A DNA stretch of 64,000 bases from Clostridium thailandense (GTDB lineage Bacteria; Bacillota; Clostridia; Clostridiales; Clostridiaceae), in contig NZ_JAEEGC010000018.1 of the NCBI RefSeq assembly GCF_019207025.1, forward strand, positions 24,266 to 88,265, in the 5' to 3' direction. Made by a program: the position numbers and the translations under genes. A model generated the notes under the pieces. That model was not told where the DNA came from, searched no databases, and saw only the letters and a list, made by a program, of their open reading frames with translations. Shown here piece by piece: positions 17,654-27,149 of this stretch (positions are counted from its first letter, which is position 1; every line of letters begins with the position of its first letter).

Positions 17654-17695
17654 CTATTTGTAAAGATTCCTATCAATGTATAGACTTGAATTCAT
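17654..17695 (-). other. Truncated 13-codon frame behind promoter element C
   Basis: On the minus strand GAAGGAGTGG is followed by ATG at 17695 and a 13-codon frame (MNSSLYIDRNLYK, stop). It stands where elements A and E have full genes. It probably marks a gene start cut off when the dehydrogenase fragment became its neighbour. Confidence 0.4.
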
Positions 17696-17735
17696 AATTT
17701 AATTCCACTCCTTCATATTTTATCTTGTATTTATG

Positions 17736-17762
17736 TATACGAAAGTAATAAGATAGTAGCTC
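17736..17762 (-). promoter_or_regulatory. Promoter element C: GAGCTA-N15-CGTATA
   Basis: On the minus strand GAGCTA (17757-17762) and CGTATA (17736-17741) are 15 bases apart. It diverges from element D with 63 bases between the two -35-like boxes. Confidence 0.7.
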
Positions 17763-17825
17763 ATCTAAGTTTAAAAAAATTTATTATATAATTCAAAAAA
17801 GATCATCGAAATTTAATACTTTTAT

Positions 17826-17852
17826 GAGCTACTATATTATTACTTTCGTATA
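17826..17852 (+). promoter_or_regulatory. Promoter element D: GAGCTA-N15-CGTATA
   Basis: GAGCTA 17826-17831 and CGTATA 17847-17852 are 15 bases apart, 43 bases before the peptide start. The surrounding 50 bases are almost identical to those of elements B and F. Confidence 0.75.
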
Positions 17853-17895
17853 AATATGTGAAATAAAAAAATCTATAAATCAAGGAGGTATTTTT

Positions 17896-18093
17896 ATGTC
17901 AACGGAAAATTTAATTTCAGATGATGAACTCGATAAAGCATCAGGGGGAGGACTAAGGAAGCCTACAGGAGAATTTTTTGGCACCTCAAAATGTCCTGGG
18001 CCTGAAAATTTCGATTGTTCTTATCCATGCGATGAATGTTATAGTCTTATGGTGGACAGTACCGGTCTTAATTATTGCTCGGAAGCATGTTAA
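17896..18093 (+). CDS. Short Cys-rich precursor peptide with double-Gly leader (putative RiPP)
   Basis: The 65-residue peptide has an 18-residue leader that keeps only the end of the Nif11 pattern, LISDDELDKASGG. A 46-residue core follows with six cysteines: K-C-P-G, D-C, P-C-x2-C, Y-C and a terminal Cys. The C-P-G, P-C-x2-C and G-x-x-x-C spacing parallels the core of the peptide at 12447, though the primary sequence differs. AGGAGG lies 8 bases before the ATG and element D is the only promoter seen. The 512-residue unknown protein follows 125 bases later. Known Nif11 leaders are usually longer, so this is an abbreviated form. Confidence 0.7.
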   Translation: MSTENLISDDELDKASGGGLRKPTGEFFGTSKCPGPENFDCSYPCDECYSLMVDSTGLNYCSEAC

Positions 18094-18218
18094 ATGTTTT
18101 TGTGGATGTCATTTTATCAATTATAAACTAGTGATGGTTTTAATATTAAGCTATAAAACATGTCAACATTCCACAGTGTGTATATATCAATTACAATAAA
18201 AAGCTAAGAAAGGAGAGT

Positions 18219-19757
18219 ATGATTACACAAGTTTTTAATGTGAGTATATCATACAACAAATATACTATGTCCTATATTAATGATCTTCGAACTTTCAAGG
18301 AAGAGGAGAAAGAGTTTCTAAAAAACTTAGAAGCCCAGGATCTTTCATATAATCAAGGAGAATTTTTAAAGGTTGATCCTTTTGATATGTGCAATAAGCA
18401 TCTCATGACAAGCTGTTTTGGAAATAACAACAACAACCCCTATCTTTCCTGTGCAATGGCCCCTGCGCCAGGACAGACAGCTAAAGATTATACTCCTATT
18501 GAGGGAGACCCAGATAAGTGTTTGTCATTTCATATGGGATTTAATGAGGCTATTGTAATTATTGGAGAAACACCGCCGGAGGTCACCTATTTCAGCTATG
18601 GTGCCTATTTAAACTTACGTTATGTAGAGAAGCAGGACAGAAAACCAGTAGATATAAAAATAACGCCTATTCGTAACAAACCAATTAAGAGTATTAATGA
18701 TCATCATGAACTGGTATATGGTTGTTTGGGTGAACCTTTGAATCTTTTAAAAATCAACACTCCAGGTACGAAAGAAGGCATACTTGATCACAATTGTCCA
18801 TTTAATCAGCCATTTTTAATTATATTTACTTCAAATGAGGACTTGAGAAAGCAAATATATGAGGCGGCTGTCAAAGCAAATATTTCACGAGATTCTATAA
18901 ACACTATAGTCATACCTCAGGACATTGTCAATTTAGGTATTGATGAGACTTGTGACACCGTTTCTATTCTCAATCGTATTTCAAATTGTAAGAAAGATAA
19001 TGATAAGGATACTAAGAATGATGTTAAATTAAAGGCTTATATTAAAAGACCACCGGTGAATGCTTATAGAATCACAGCAAATTATAAAGGCGGATCTCCT
19101 ATTTCTATTCCAAATTTAAGCGTTCGCGGCAATGGGAAGACGGAACTTCAGTATATTAAACCTGTAGAGGAGCTAAGAAAGAGAATACTGTCAGCTTATT
19201 GTGACGAATATGATGCAGTGGAACTTACCACAGATGTTTGGCTGCAAGAAAGCTATATTGCCATTCAACAAAACCTTAATGATTTAGGAGAAGGACGGGA
19301 TACAAGTTATTTGGCAACGGGGTCATTTATATTGCCATATGAGGATGCTTTTTTAGTTGCATATGGAGTTAATCATGCCCAAACGAAGAAATGTACCTAT
19401 TCAAATATTATAGTTTATGGCAGTAAATATGATAACGGAGTTGTCAGTGCAAATAGCAAGGAGATACTAGGCAGTGCCAAGGAATATTTTGAAGGTTCTG
19501 ATGTTGATAAGCTTTATGCTTATAAGTTTGGCTTTCAAAACAATAAAAACTGTAATAATTACAAACAAATACCAAGTGCTGATCCTAAGACTTTTAAAGA
19601 TAATCCACAAACAGAAAATATCAATCCAGCTGAAGAGATTTATATTGGTTTTAGGGCATATTTAGAGCAATGCACAAAGGTTGGGCCTTCTCCAAATGAG
19701 CTAATATTTGATAGGGTTATTCTTTTTATAAAAAAAGATCGTCATAAAAATTCATAA
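18219..19757 (+). CDS. Uncharacterised 512-residue protein next to the precursor peptide
   Basis: The protein is soluble, with no membrane helices or convincing signal peptide. Recognisable blocks are LSFHMGFNEAIVIIGETPPE and YFSYGAYLNLRY, then a segment of the type GEPLNLLKINTPG, FNQPFLIIFTSNEDLRKQI, YRITANYKGG and a cysteine-bearing C-terminus. The Y-F-S-Y-x-x-Y-L motif recalls an uncharacterised family present in scattered bacteria and eukaryotes; I know no function for it. GGAG lies 5 bases before the ATG. It is probably in the same transcript as the peptide at 17896, which makes it a candidate partner. A modification role would be speculation. Confidence 0.6.
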   Translation: MITQVFNVSISYNKYTMSYINDLRTFKEEEKEFLKNLEAQDLSYNQGEFLKVDPFDMCNKHLMTSCFGNNNNNPYLSCAMAPAPGQTAKDYTPIEGDPDKCLSFHMGFNEAIVIIGETPPEVTYFSYGAYLNLRYVEKQDRKPVDIKITPIRNKPIKSINDHHELVYGCLGEPLNLLKINTPGTKEGILDHNCPFNQPFLIIFTSNEDLRKQIYEAAVKANISRDSINTIVIPQDIVNLGIDETCDTVSILNRISNCKKDNDKDTKNDVKLKAYIKRPPVNAYRITANYKGGSPISIPNLSVRGNGKTELQYIKPVEELRKRILSAYCDEYDAVELTTDVWLQESYIAIQQNLNDLGEGRDTSYLATGSFILPYEDAFLVAYGVNHAQTKKCTYSNIIVYGSKYDNGVVSANSKEILGSAKEYFEGSDVDKLYAYKFGFQNNKNCNNYKQIPSADPKTFKDNPQTENINPAEEIYIGFRAYLEQCTKVGPSPNELIFDRVILFIKKDRHKNS

Positions 19758-19797
19758 CATTTATCTTTTGATGTACCCTCTAATCAGTTCATATATA

Positions 19798-19834
19798 AGC
19801 TTTGCAAGGATTAAAGTTACCCCCTTGCAAAGCT
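19798..19834. terminator. Hairpin between convergent genes
   Basis: AGCTTTGCAAGG (19798-19809) pairs perfectly with CCTTGCAAAGCT (19823-19834), between the 512-residue gene and the convergent ApbE gene. No strong T-run follows on either side. Confidence 0.5.
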
Positions 19835-19946
19835 CTAAACATAAATATAGTAAATTTATAAACATCATGGTTAAAAGGACATTTAACACACAAAACTTTG
19901 GACATTCTGGGTTACAACAATGAATATCACCTTATTCTTTGGAATG

Positions 19947-20885
19947 TTACATTGTTAATGGATATATTTTTCCTATAAGATTATCTGTATAGGCTAGTTT
20001 TCCATCCACAGTTATTACAACAGCACCTATGCCCTTGATTGTATTAACTCTATGAATAATTGAAGCTGCATCTAATCCAAAGAATTTTGTAGTATATATA
20101 TCGCAGTCCAGGGATTTATCAGCAATAATAGTTAAAGAGGCTATATTGCTTTCTATTGGATAACCTGTTTTGCTGTCAAATATATGGTGGTATTTAGTTC
20201 CATTCTTTTCAAACACTCTTTCATATATTCCTGAAGTTACAACGGATTGATCTCTTATTTTCAGAGCTGCCACCGCATTTCCTCTTGGTAGAAATGGATT
20301 TTGTATTCCTACATTCCAGTCACCGCCTTTAGATGGTGATTCTCCAAAAACGAGAACATTACCTCCCATATCTACCATAGCTGAAACAGCACCATTCTCT
20401 TTAAAGAATTCCATAACTTTATCAGCAAAATAGCCCTTAGCTATGGCTCCAAGGTCTATCTCCATGCCTTTTTTAAGGAAATACACAGTGTTTTTTTCAT
20501 CATCTAGCTGTATATTTTCAGGCTTTAAAAGTTCCAGTACCTTTGCTATAGCTTCTTTCTCTGGTACCTGTGCCTCTTCAAAACCTATTCTCCATAATTT
20601 TATTAATGGACCTATTGCAATATTTAAATATGAATTGTCACATAGACTATGTTTTTTTCCTATTTTTATCAACTCATATAGTTCCTCATTTACTTTTTGC
20701 GGAGCCAAGAAAGCTGTTTTTTTTAGCATAGCAAGCTGTGAAGTTTGGCTGTTGGCACTAAAGACTTCTTCATAATGAAGCAGCATGCCGCAAGCCTTTT
20801 CTGCAAGCTTTTCAGCAGACTCTCCCTTTATATAGAGAGAAATTTTTGTTCCCATAAGATGTATTATCTTTTTATACTCATTCAT
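19947..20885 (-). CDS. apbE: ApbE-type FAD:protein FMN transferase
   Basis: The 312-residue protein shows ApbE motifs: EVFSANSQTS near the N-terminus, DLGAIAKGYFADKV (about residue 150; the usual second Gly is Ala) and HHIFDSKTGYP with the FAD/metal site. It has no lipobox or signal peptide, so it should act in the cytoplasm and attach FMN to Thr/Ser of an FMN_bind domain. The obvious client is the fusion protein at 22613, encoded divergently. The ATG at 20885, behind GGTGAGG, overlaps the end of the LysR gene by 8 bases, so the two are translationally coupled. Confidence 0.88.
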   Translation of the reverse strand: MNEYKKIIHLMGTKISLYIKGESAEKLAEKACGMLLHYEEVFSANSQTSQLAMLKKTAFLAPQKVNEELYELIKIGKKHSLCDNSYLNIAIGPLIKLWRIGFEEAQVPEKEAIAKVLELLKPENIQLDDEKNTVYFLKKGMEIDLGAIAKGYFADKVMEFFKENGAVSAMVDMGGNVLVFGESPSKGGDWNVGIQNPFLPRGNAVAALKIRDQSVVTSGIYERVFEKNGTKYHHIFDSKTGYPIESNIASLTIIADKSLDCDIYTTKFFGLDAASIIHRVNTIKGIGAVVITVDGKLAYTDNLIGKIYPLTM

Positions 20886-21825
20886 TTTCCTCACCTATAT
20901 TGAAATTATTTTGCCCAGGAATTAGAAATGCATCTATAAGATCTTTATCAATGTCAGTTAGTTTTCTTTCACTGTGATATGCTATAAAATAATCTAAACT
21001 CAGCTCATCAATTGGAAGTTGATATATATTATATTCAGATGGACACTCCTTTACATAGACGCTTTCTGGTATAAAGGTCAGTCCCAAATTATTCATTGCA
21101 AGTTTATGTACAGTATTGATTTCGGTGCTTTCCATTATGATTTTGGGTTCCACCTTATAAAGGCTTAATAACTGATCTATCTGCTTTCTTATAGCAGAAC
21201 CTTTGGCAGTTAGTATCAGCTTTTGACACAATAACTTGTTTATGTCGATAGTTCCTTCTTTAATAATAGCCACGTCTTTTTGATATAGATCACAGCAGCG
21301 AGGAATAATAGCAAGGTATCTATGTCTGCCCCAACTAATGGAGTTTAAGTTTGGAGAAATATTTCTTGAATTTTGTCCAATCCAAAAATCTAATTCACCA
21401 TTTTGAGTGAGTTTCTCATTTTTTTCTGGTAAAGCCTCTGAAAGCTCTATTCTACAGTTTGGATGTGTATTCAAGAACTTTGGTAAAAAAAGAGGTAAAA
21501 GGTAGGTTCCAAGGCTAGGAAGCACTCCTATCCTTATAACTTTGTTATCTATATCTGACACAGCTGATATTTCCCTAAGGAGCTTCGCATAATTATTTTC
21601 CATTGAAGTTAAATACTGATAATATATCTTCCCCTGCTCCGTTAATCGATATGGCAGTTTACTGCGACTTATAAGCTCACAGTTTAACTGAGTTTCTATC
21701 CTTTTAATAACCTGTGTCAAATAAGGTTGAGAAATATAAAGTGATTTGGCAGCCTTGCCATAATTACTATGTTTTAAAATGGCATCAATATAAAATAATA
21801 TATCCTGAGAGTAGTATTTTGACAT
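20878..21825 (-). CDS. LysR-type transcriptional regulator of the flavoprotein cluster
   Basis: The 315-residue protein has an N-terminal winged helix (about 1-60; YGKAAKSLYISQPYLTQVIK) and a periplasmic-binding-protein-like effector domain (about 92-300). It is divergent from the flavin reductase genes, with a ~170-bp shared control region, and overlaps apbE. By the usual LysR arrangement it probably activates the divergent operon in response to the substrate of the reductase. The effector is unknown. Confidence 0.9.
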   Translation of the reverse strand: MSKYYSQDILFYIDAILKHSNYGKAAKSLYISQPYLTQVIKRIETQLNCELISRSKLPYRLTEQGKIYYQYLTSMENNYAKLLREISAVSDIDNKVIRIGVLPSLGTYLLPLFLPKFLNTHPNCRIELSEALPEKNEKLTQNGELDFWIGQNSRNISPNLNSISWGRHRYLAIIPRCCDLYQKDVAIIKEGTIDINKLLCQKLILTAKGSAIRKQIDQLLSLYKVEPKIIMESTEINTVHKLAMNNLGLTFIPESVYVKECPSEYNIYQLPIDELSLDYFIAYHSERKLTDIDKDLIDAFLIPGQNNFNIGEENE

Positions 21826-21998
21826 TTAACTCATCCTTTTGTAAGATAATTAACTTATTTATTCTTGTGCTTGATTATAACAAATATGTTATCAAACTTC
21901 AATAAATAACTATTAGATATAATGTATTTAAAATGTTAAAATTATATCAAAGAATTACTAAAGATTATGAAATTTTGAAATACAGAAAGGGGATCACT

Positions 21999-22598
21999 AT
22001 GAAATATTTAGCAATTGTAGGTACGAACTCAGATGTGTCAACTAATCGTATGCTGCTTCAATTTATGCAAAAGCATTTTTTAAGTATGGCGGAGATAGAA
22101 CTATATGAAATTAAGGATTTACCTGCCTTTAATGAACCAGAGGATTCTGATATTCCTCTAAAGGTAGCAGAATTATCCGATAAAATTCTTAAAGCAGATG
22201 GAGTAATAATAGCAACTCCAGAGTATGATCATGCTATACCTGCTGTTTTAAAAAGTGCTCTTGAATGGATTAGTTACACTAGTCAAGCACTTACTGATAA
22301 GCCTGTTCTAATAGTGGGGGCTTCTCATGGTACACTTGGATCTTCTCGTGCACAGGCACATCTTAGACAAATACTTGATTCACCTGAGCTTGCTGCTAGA
22401 ATTATGCCAAGTAGTGAATTCCTTTTGGGAAAATCACAGAGTGCATTTAATAGTGAAGGAAATCTTATCTATCAAGATAAGCTAGCAGAGCTTGAGGAAA
22501 TTTTCAGAGAGTTTCTTTTATTTACAGATATTACATCAAAACTTTTAGCAGAAAAAGTTTCAAATAAAAAAGTTAAAAAATTCACTTGGCAAGAGTAG
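21999..22598 (+). CDS. NADPH-dependent FMN reductase-family flavoprotein
   Basis: The start at 21999 follows AAAGGGG. The 199-residue flavodoxin-like protein begins [12 protein letters not shown] and has the [20 protein letters not shown] flavin-binding loop (about 70-90) and [17 protein letters not shown] (about 110-126). This is the azoreductase/FMN_red family. It is about 50% identical by eye to the first domain of the protein encoded next, 14 bases downstream, so a duplication produced the pair. It probably passes electrons from NAD(P)H to the multidomain reductase, like the small subunit of heterodimeric enoate reductases. Confidence 0.85.
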   Translation: MKYLAIVGTNSDVSTNRMLLQFMQKHFLSMAEIELYEIKDLPAFNEPEDSDIPLKVAELSDKILKADGVIIATPEYDHAIPAVLKSALEWISYTSQALTDKPVLIVGASHGTLGSSRAQAHLRQILDSPELAARIMPSSEFLLGKSQSAFNSEGNLIYQDKLAELEEIFREFLLFTDITSKLLAEKVSNKKVKKFTWQE

Positions 22599-22612
22599 GA
22601 GGATTAATAACA

Positions 22613-25036
22613 ATGAAATTTATAGCAATTGTTGGAACTAGTGCAAAAAGATCATATAATCGTAAACTACTTCAGTTTATGAAAAAATATTTTGAATCAA
22701 AGGCAGAAATAGAAATACTTGAGATTACAGATGTTCCTATGTTTAATCAATCTGATAATCAATCCTCAAGTGAAGTGATACAGATGTTCAATGATAAGAT
22801 TACGGCAAGTGACGGTGTTATTATAGCTACTCCTGAGTATAATCACTCAATTCCATCCAGTCTTAAAAGCTTAATTGAATGGTTAAGTTTTGACCTTCAT
22901 CCACTTGCTGGCAAACCAGTAATGATCCTTGGAGCTTCTCTTGATGTTCAAGGTTCTTCCCGTGCACAACTGCATCTTCGCCAAATCCTAGATGCACCAG
23001 GTGTTGATGCAAATGTAATGCCAGGATATGAATTTTTACTTGGAAGCGCACATAAAGCCTTTGATGAAGAAGGCAATCTAAAGGATGAAAGAACCATAGA
23101 CTTCTTAGAAATATGCTTACTACGCTTTATGCGTTTCTCAAAGATTGCAAATCAGCTAAACGAAGAAGAAGAGTTTTCCTTTGAACCAGGAGAATATGAA
23201 GTAAAGGCAATAGGTCACGGCGGAAGTCTTCCAATGAAGGTATCTTTTAGTGAAAAGAGAATAGAAAGTATAGATATAGATACAGAAGGCGAGACAGAAG
23301 GACTTGCAGATGTGGTTTTTGTAAGAATACCAGATAAAATAATTGAAGGACAGACATTAAATGTTGATGCTCTTTCTGGTGCTTCTGAAACTAGTAATGC
23401 TGTACTAGATGGTGTAGCCAAAGCAATTAAGCTTGCAGGAGTTAACCCTGACATCCTTAAGAGACGTCCAAAGCCTGCTAGCAGTCTATTAAGAGAAGAC
23501 GAAGAATATACTTGTGATGTAGTAGTTGTAGGCGGAGGCGGTGCTGGACTAAGTGCAGCTGCAACAGTGCTGCAAAATGGCTGTAGTGCTATTGTTATTG
23601 AGAAATATCCAGCAGTAGGTGGAAATACCATACGTTCAGGTGGTCCTGTCAATGCTGCAGATCCAGAATGGCAGAGACAGTTTGAAGAAAATCCAGGAGA
23701 AAGACATACTATTGAAGAATTACTAGCTACAGATGAGAGCTTAATTCATCCAGAATATATAGAGGATTTCCGTGCACTTAGAGAAGAATTTTCTGCTTAC
23801 AAGAAAAAGTTTGACACACAAAAGGGACATCTATTTGACTCTCCACTACTTCACAGAATGCAAACATATTTTGGTGGTAAAAGAACGGACCTTAATGGAA
23901 ACACCATATATGGACAATATGACCTGGTAAAGATACTTACTGACAGAGCTTTAGAAAGTGTTAAATGGCTAGAGGAAATAGGGGTTGAGTATGATAAGAG
24001 CTTAGTATTTGCTCCTGTTGGTGCACTTTGGCGCCGTGGTCATAAGCCGGTGAAAAATTATGGAACAGCCTTTATACTTGCACTATCAAAATATGTACAA
24101 GAAAACTGTGGAAAAATCATTACTGATAGCCCTGTAAAAGAATTTATTATAGAAGATGGTGAAATAAAAGGAGTTATAGCAACTGGTGTCAATGGCCAAA
24201 AGATAACTGTTCATGCAAAAGCAGTAGTGCTTGCAAGTGGTGGTTTTGGTGCAAACACAAAGATGCTAAAAGAATACAACACTTACTGGAGCAATATTGA
24301 TGATAATATAAGAACTACCAATTCCTATGCTATGACTGGTGATGGAATATTACTTGGTAAATCTGTAGGAGCAGCACTTACAGGAATGGGCTTTACTCAA
24401 ATGATGCCTGTAGCTGATCCTGAAACTGGTGAATTATTCAGTGGAGTTCAAGTACCTCCTGAAAACTTTGTAATGGTAAATAAAGAAGGAAAAAGATTTA
24501 TTAATGAATTCTCTGGAAGAGATGTTTTAACAAAAGCTGCTATTGACCAGGGTGGTTTATTCTACCTTATAGCCGATGATGAAATAAAGAAAACTGCGGC
24601 TAATACAAGTCAAGAAAAGCTAGACCGTCAGGTAGAAGCTGGTACTCTATTTAGAGCAGATACACTAGAAGAGCTAGCAGTAAAAGTTGGTATGGAGCCT
24701 GCAGTTCTTGTAGACACAATTAATAAATATAATTCCTATGTTGATGCAGGCTTTGATCCTGAATTTCATAAGGATACCTTTAGCTTAAAAGTTTTAAAGG
24801 CACCGTTTTATGCCACTCCTAGAAAGCCAGCAGTTCATCATACAATGGGCGGACTTAAGATAGACACTAAAGCCCATGTATTAGATGAAAATGATAAATG
24901 CATTAAAAATCTTTATGCTGCTGGAGAAGTTGCTGGAGGCATCCATGCAGGTAACCGTCTTGGCGGTAATGCATTAACTGATATATTTACCTTCGGAAGA
25001 ATTGCTGGTAAAACTGCAGTTGATGAAATGAAATAG
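22613..25036 (+). CDS. Three-domain flavoprotein reductase: FMN_red, FMN_bind, FAD_binding_2
   Basis: The start at 22613 follows AGGAGG. The 807-residue protein has an NADPH-FMN reductase domain (1-175) and an FMN_bind domain (about 200-280) with [10 protein letters not shown]. The predicted covalent FMN residue is S258, where NqrC/RnfG-like proteins carry Thr. The third part is a fumarate-reductase-type FAD domain (about 300-807), with [25 protein letters not shown], and [20 protein letters not shown] at the end. There is no signal peptide, so it is cytoplasmic. The architecture matches soluble NADH-dependent reductases of fumarate, acrylate or cinnamate-type unsaturated acids that need ApbE. 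Which acid is used cannot be read here. Confidence 0.88.
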   Translation: MKFIAIVGTSAKRSYNRKLLQFMKKYFESKAEIEILEITDVPMFNQSDNQSSSEVIQMFNDKITASDGVIIATPEYNHSIPSSLKSLIEWLSFDLHPLAGKPVMILGASLDVQGSSRAQLHLRQILDAPGVDANVMPGYEFLLGSAHKAFDEEGNLKDERTIDFLEICLLRFMRFSKIANQLNEEEEFSFEPGEYEVKAIGHGGSLPMKVSFSEKRIESIDIDTEGETEGLADVVFVRIPDKIIEGQTLNVDALSGASETSNAVLDGVAKAIKLAGVNPDILKRRPKPASSLLREDEEYTCDVVVVGGGGAGLSAAATVLQNGCSAIVIEKYPAVGGNTIRSGGPVNAADPEWQRQFEENPGERHTIEELLATDESLIHPEYIEDFRALREEFSAYKKKFDTQKGHLFDSPLLHRMQTYFGGKRTDLNGNTIYGQYDLVKILTDRALESVKWLEEIGVEYDKSLVFAPVGALWRRGHKPVKNYGTAFILALSKYVQENCGKIITDSPVKEFIIEDGEIKGVIATGVNGQKITVHAKAVVLASGGFGANTKMLKEYNTYWSNIDDNIRTTNSYAMTGDGILLGKSVGAALTGMGFTQMMPVADPETGELFSGVQVPPENFVMVNKEGKRFINEFSGRDVLTKAAIDQGGLFYLIADDEIKKTAANTSQEKLDRQVEAGTLFRADTLEELAVKVGMEPAVLVDTINKYNSYVDAGFDPEFHKDTFSLKVLKAPFYATPRKPAVHHTMGGLKIDTKAHVLDENDKCIKNLYAAGEVAGGIHAGNRLGGNALTDIFTFGRIAGKTAVDEMK

Positions 25037-25100
25037 TTAATGTTTATATAATTAAAATAAGAAATTTTAATTCCAAACTTTGGTCTGAGAAAATGAGTAT

Positions 25101-25346
25101 ATGAACTGGCAAGGTACCAGATACAAAGGAAAAGAGTCTATGACACGCATAAGTAAAAATGTGGTTATAGGCTCTTTCTCTTGTCTTTCAAATATTGAAG
25201 TTACTAAAATCAAAAGAGGACTGAAGCTTATGGAAAAGGAACTTAGTGTGAAAGCCAGGAAAACGGATAAAAAGTTATATTTTCCTACTTTCCATATTTT
25301 TATTAAAAAAGGTTCTGCAAGTAGAGGTCTTGATAGCGCAAAATAA
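25101..25346 (+). CDS. Doubtful 81-residue ORF
   Basis: An open frame follows the reductase gene but has no clear ribosome binding site. Its lysine-rich sequence (SVKARKTDKKLYFPTFHIF) is not recognised. It may be the remnant of a gene, or chance. It fills most of the 333-bp gap between the reductase and the convergent YhdH gene, and nothing else is visible there. Confidence 0.2.
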   Translation: MNWQGTRYKGKESMTRISKNVVIGSFSCLSNIEVTKIKRGLKLMEKELSVKARKTDKKLYFPTFHIFIKKGSASRGLDSAK

Positions 25347-25369
25347 TCTATATTTGTCCTTCCTTGCTG

Positions 25370-26371
25370 TTATAAATCAAGATTTACTACAGTCCTACCT
25401 ATTAGTTTTCCTTCAAGAATCCCCTGAATTTTTGTATCTAAATCCTTTAGTGATACTTCCTGAACGTTTAAAGTTAAGTTATCAGGTTTCCATTCATTTG
25501 AAAGTAAATTCCATAGCTTTAATCTTAAGTCTCTAGGACATTGAACAGAATCTACTCCAAGGAGAGATATACCTCTAAGTATAAATGGATATACAGTTGT
25601 TGAAATCTCAGGAGAAGCAACATTTCCACAGGAGGTTACACTTCCACCATATTTAGTGGATTTAAGTGCTGTTGCTAGAATATTTCCACCAACTGTATCT
25701 ATTACTCCAGCCCATCTTCCTTTTAGAAGGGTTCTTCCGGACCTATCATCTAATTCTTCTCTGAGAATTATATCTTTTGCTCCCATTTCTAATAATATAT
25801 CTTTTGTTTCAGGTTTGCCTGTAGTAGCGATAACACTGTACCCAAGCTTACTTAGGATGCTTACTGCGATGCTTCCTACTCCACCGGTTGCACCAGTTAC
25901 TAATATATCTCCATCAGATGGAGTAATACCTGATGCTACTAGTTTATATAGAGATAAAGCAGCTGTAAAACCTGCAGTGCCATATATCATACTTTGCATC
26001 AGTGAGAGACTTTCAGGTAATTTAACTACCCAGTCAGCAGGAACTCTGATATACTGTCCGTAGCCTCCTGGAGTGTTCATGCCTAAGTCATACCCCGTAA
26101 CTAGTACAGGATCTCCAATCTTAAAATTTTCATTGATACTTTCAGCCACAATTCCAGCAGCATCTATTCCTGGGGTATGAGGATAGTTTCGTGTTACTCC
26201 TTTATTGCCCGTTGCTGAAAGGGCATCTTTATAATTTAAAGATGAATACTTTACATTAATTAATACATCTCCCTCAGGAAGACTAGAAATTTCTTTATCT
26301 ACAATTTCTTTTGAATAGGTATTGTTTTCATTTTCACTTACTACCATGGCTTTAAATTTTTCCGTTGTCAT
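25370..26371 (-). CDS. YhdH/YhfP/AcuI-type NADPH-dependent MDR oxidoreductase
   Basis: The 333-residue medium-chain dehydrogenase is zinc-free. It has YSSLNYKDALSATG (about 42-55), YPHTPGIDAAGIV and the Rossmann loop VTGATGGVGSIAVSIL (about 152-167). This is the quinone-oxidoreductase-like group that includes AcuI, the acryloyl-CoA reductase. It is divergent from a MarR gene across two operators (26399-26449). Position beside a putative unsaturated-acid reductase invites a link to acrylate metabolism, but detoxification of reactive enones is just as possible. Confidence 0.85.
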   Translation of the reverse strand: MTTEKFKAMVVSENENNTYSKEIVDKEISSLPEGDVLINVKYSSLNYKDALSATGNKGVTRNYPHTPGIDAAGIVAESINENFKIGDPVLVTGYDLGMNTPGGYGQYIRVPADWVVKLPESLSLMQSMIYGTAGFTAALSLYKLVASGITPSDGDILVTGATGGVGSIAVSILSKLGYSVIATTGKPETKDILLEMGAKDIILREELDDRSGRTLLKGRWAGVIDTVGGNILATALKSTKYGGSVTSCGNVASPEISTTVYPFILRGISLLGVDSVQCPRDLRLKLWNLLSNEWKPDNLTLNVQEVSLKDLDTKIQGILEGKLIGRTVVNLDL

Positions 26372-26398
26372 TAATTTAAATTCTCCTCTCTAAAATAA

Positions 26399-26449
26399 TA
26401 GTTTGATGCAAAACTAATTATATATAGAAAATAGTTTTGTGTCAAACTA
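26399..26449. promoter_or_regulatory. Paired MarR operators between yhdH-like gene and marR
   Basis: TAGTTTGATGCAAAACTA (26399-26416) and TAGTTTTGTGTCAAACTA (26432-26449) are each near-palindromic. They are also inverted copies of each other. Their centres are 33 bp apart, about three helical turns, so both dimers would lie on one face. Confidence 0.75.
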
Positions 26450-26548
26450 TTTTTCCAAGTGATATATATTGACTTATACTTTTCCATAGGATTATAATTT
26501 ACATGATTAGTTAAGTTATGTAATTAAGTCTAAAGTTGAGGTTTTTAT

Positions 26549-26986
26549 ATGAATGATAAATATATAGTATATTTTATAAGCAGAACTAGAAAGAAAATGA
26601 TAAGCTTTATCGAGAAGCAATTGCTTGAAAACGGTCTAGATGGGCTGATTTCTTCACATGGCAACATTCTTACCGCTCTATATGAAAATAATGGAAAGTT
26701 AACAATGAAGAGAATTGCTGAAATAACTGGAAAAGATAAATCAACAATAACACCATTGGTAAATAAGCTATTGGAACTTGGATATATAACAAAGATAAAA
26801 GATGAAACAGATAAAAGAGTTACCTATATAATACTTACTAGCGAAGGTAACAAGATACAAGATAAGTATAAGGCTATTTCTAATGAAGTGTATGCTACTG
26901 CCTATAAAGATTTTTCACAAGAAGAAAAAGAGATATTTTTAAAGCTATTAAAGAAAATAAGTAATAATTTCAATTCAAATACTTAA
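26549..26986 (+). CDS. MarR-family transcriptional regulator
   Basis: The 145-residue protein has the MarR fold. Its winged helix (about 50-100) contains MKRIAEITGKDKSTITPLVN and the wing DETDKRVTYIILTSEG. It is divergent from the YhdH-like gene with two TAGTTT(N6)AAACTA-type sites between, so it most likely represses that gene and itself. Unlike the MarR at 843, its operators are spaced as a pair. Confidence 0.9.
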   Translation: MNDKYIVYFISRTRKKMISFIEKQLLENGLDGLISSHGNILTALYENNGKLTMKRIAEITGKDKSTITPLVNKLLELGYITKIKDETDKRVTYIILTSEGNKIQDKYKAISNEVYATAYKDFSQEEKEIFLKLLKKISNNFNSNT

Positions 26987-27106
26987 TCAGAGAGAACTAA
27001 GCATAATATGTTTTATCAAAATTTATCGTTATTAAAAAGTTTGGAAGTATAAAAGTTGATATTATAAATCAAATAAAAGTAAAATTACATGATTTATTTA
27101 GAAGAG

Positions 27107-27136
27107 AAGCCCTAAATTTAAGGGGCTTAATTTTTT
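27107..27136 (+). terminator. Terminator downstream of marR
   Basis: AAGCCC (27107-27112) pairs with GGGCTT (27123-27128), followed by AATTTTTTA. Confidence 0.55.
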
Positions 27137-27149
27137 AGTTTTAAAAAAT

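Noticed and set aside
12447..19757. Complete lantibiotic or radical-SAM RiPP cluster
   Set aside because: No LanM/LanB, radical SAM, cyclodehydratase, C39 peptidase or dedicated ABC exporter is readable in the region; only precursors, a GNAT and an unknown protein.
23215..23652. Long minus-strand frame inside the flavoprotein gene
   Set aside because: It is antisense to well-conserved FMN_bind and FAD motifs, proline-rich by codon mirror, and has no ribosome binding site.
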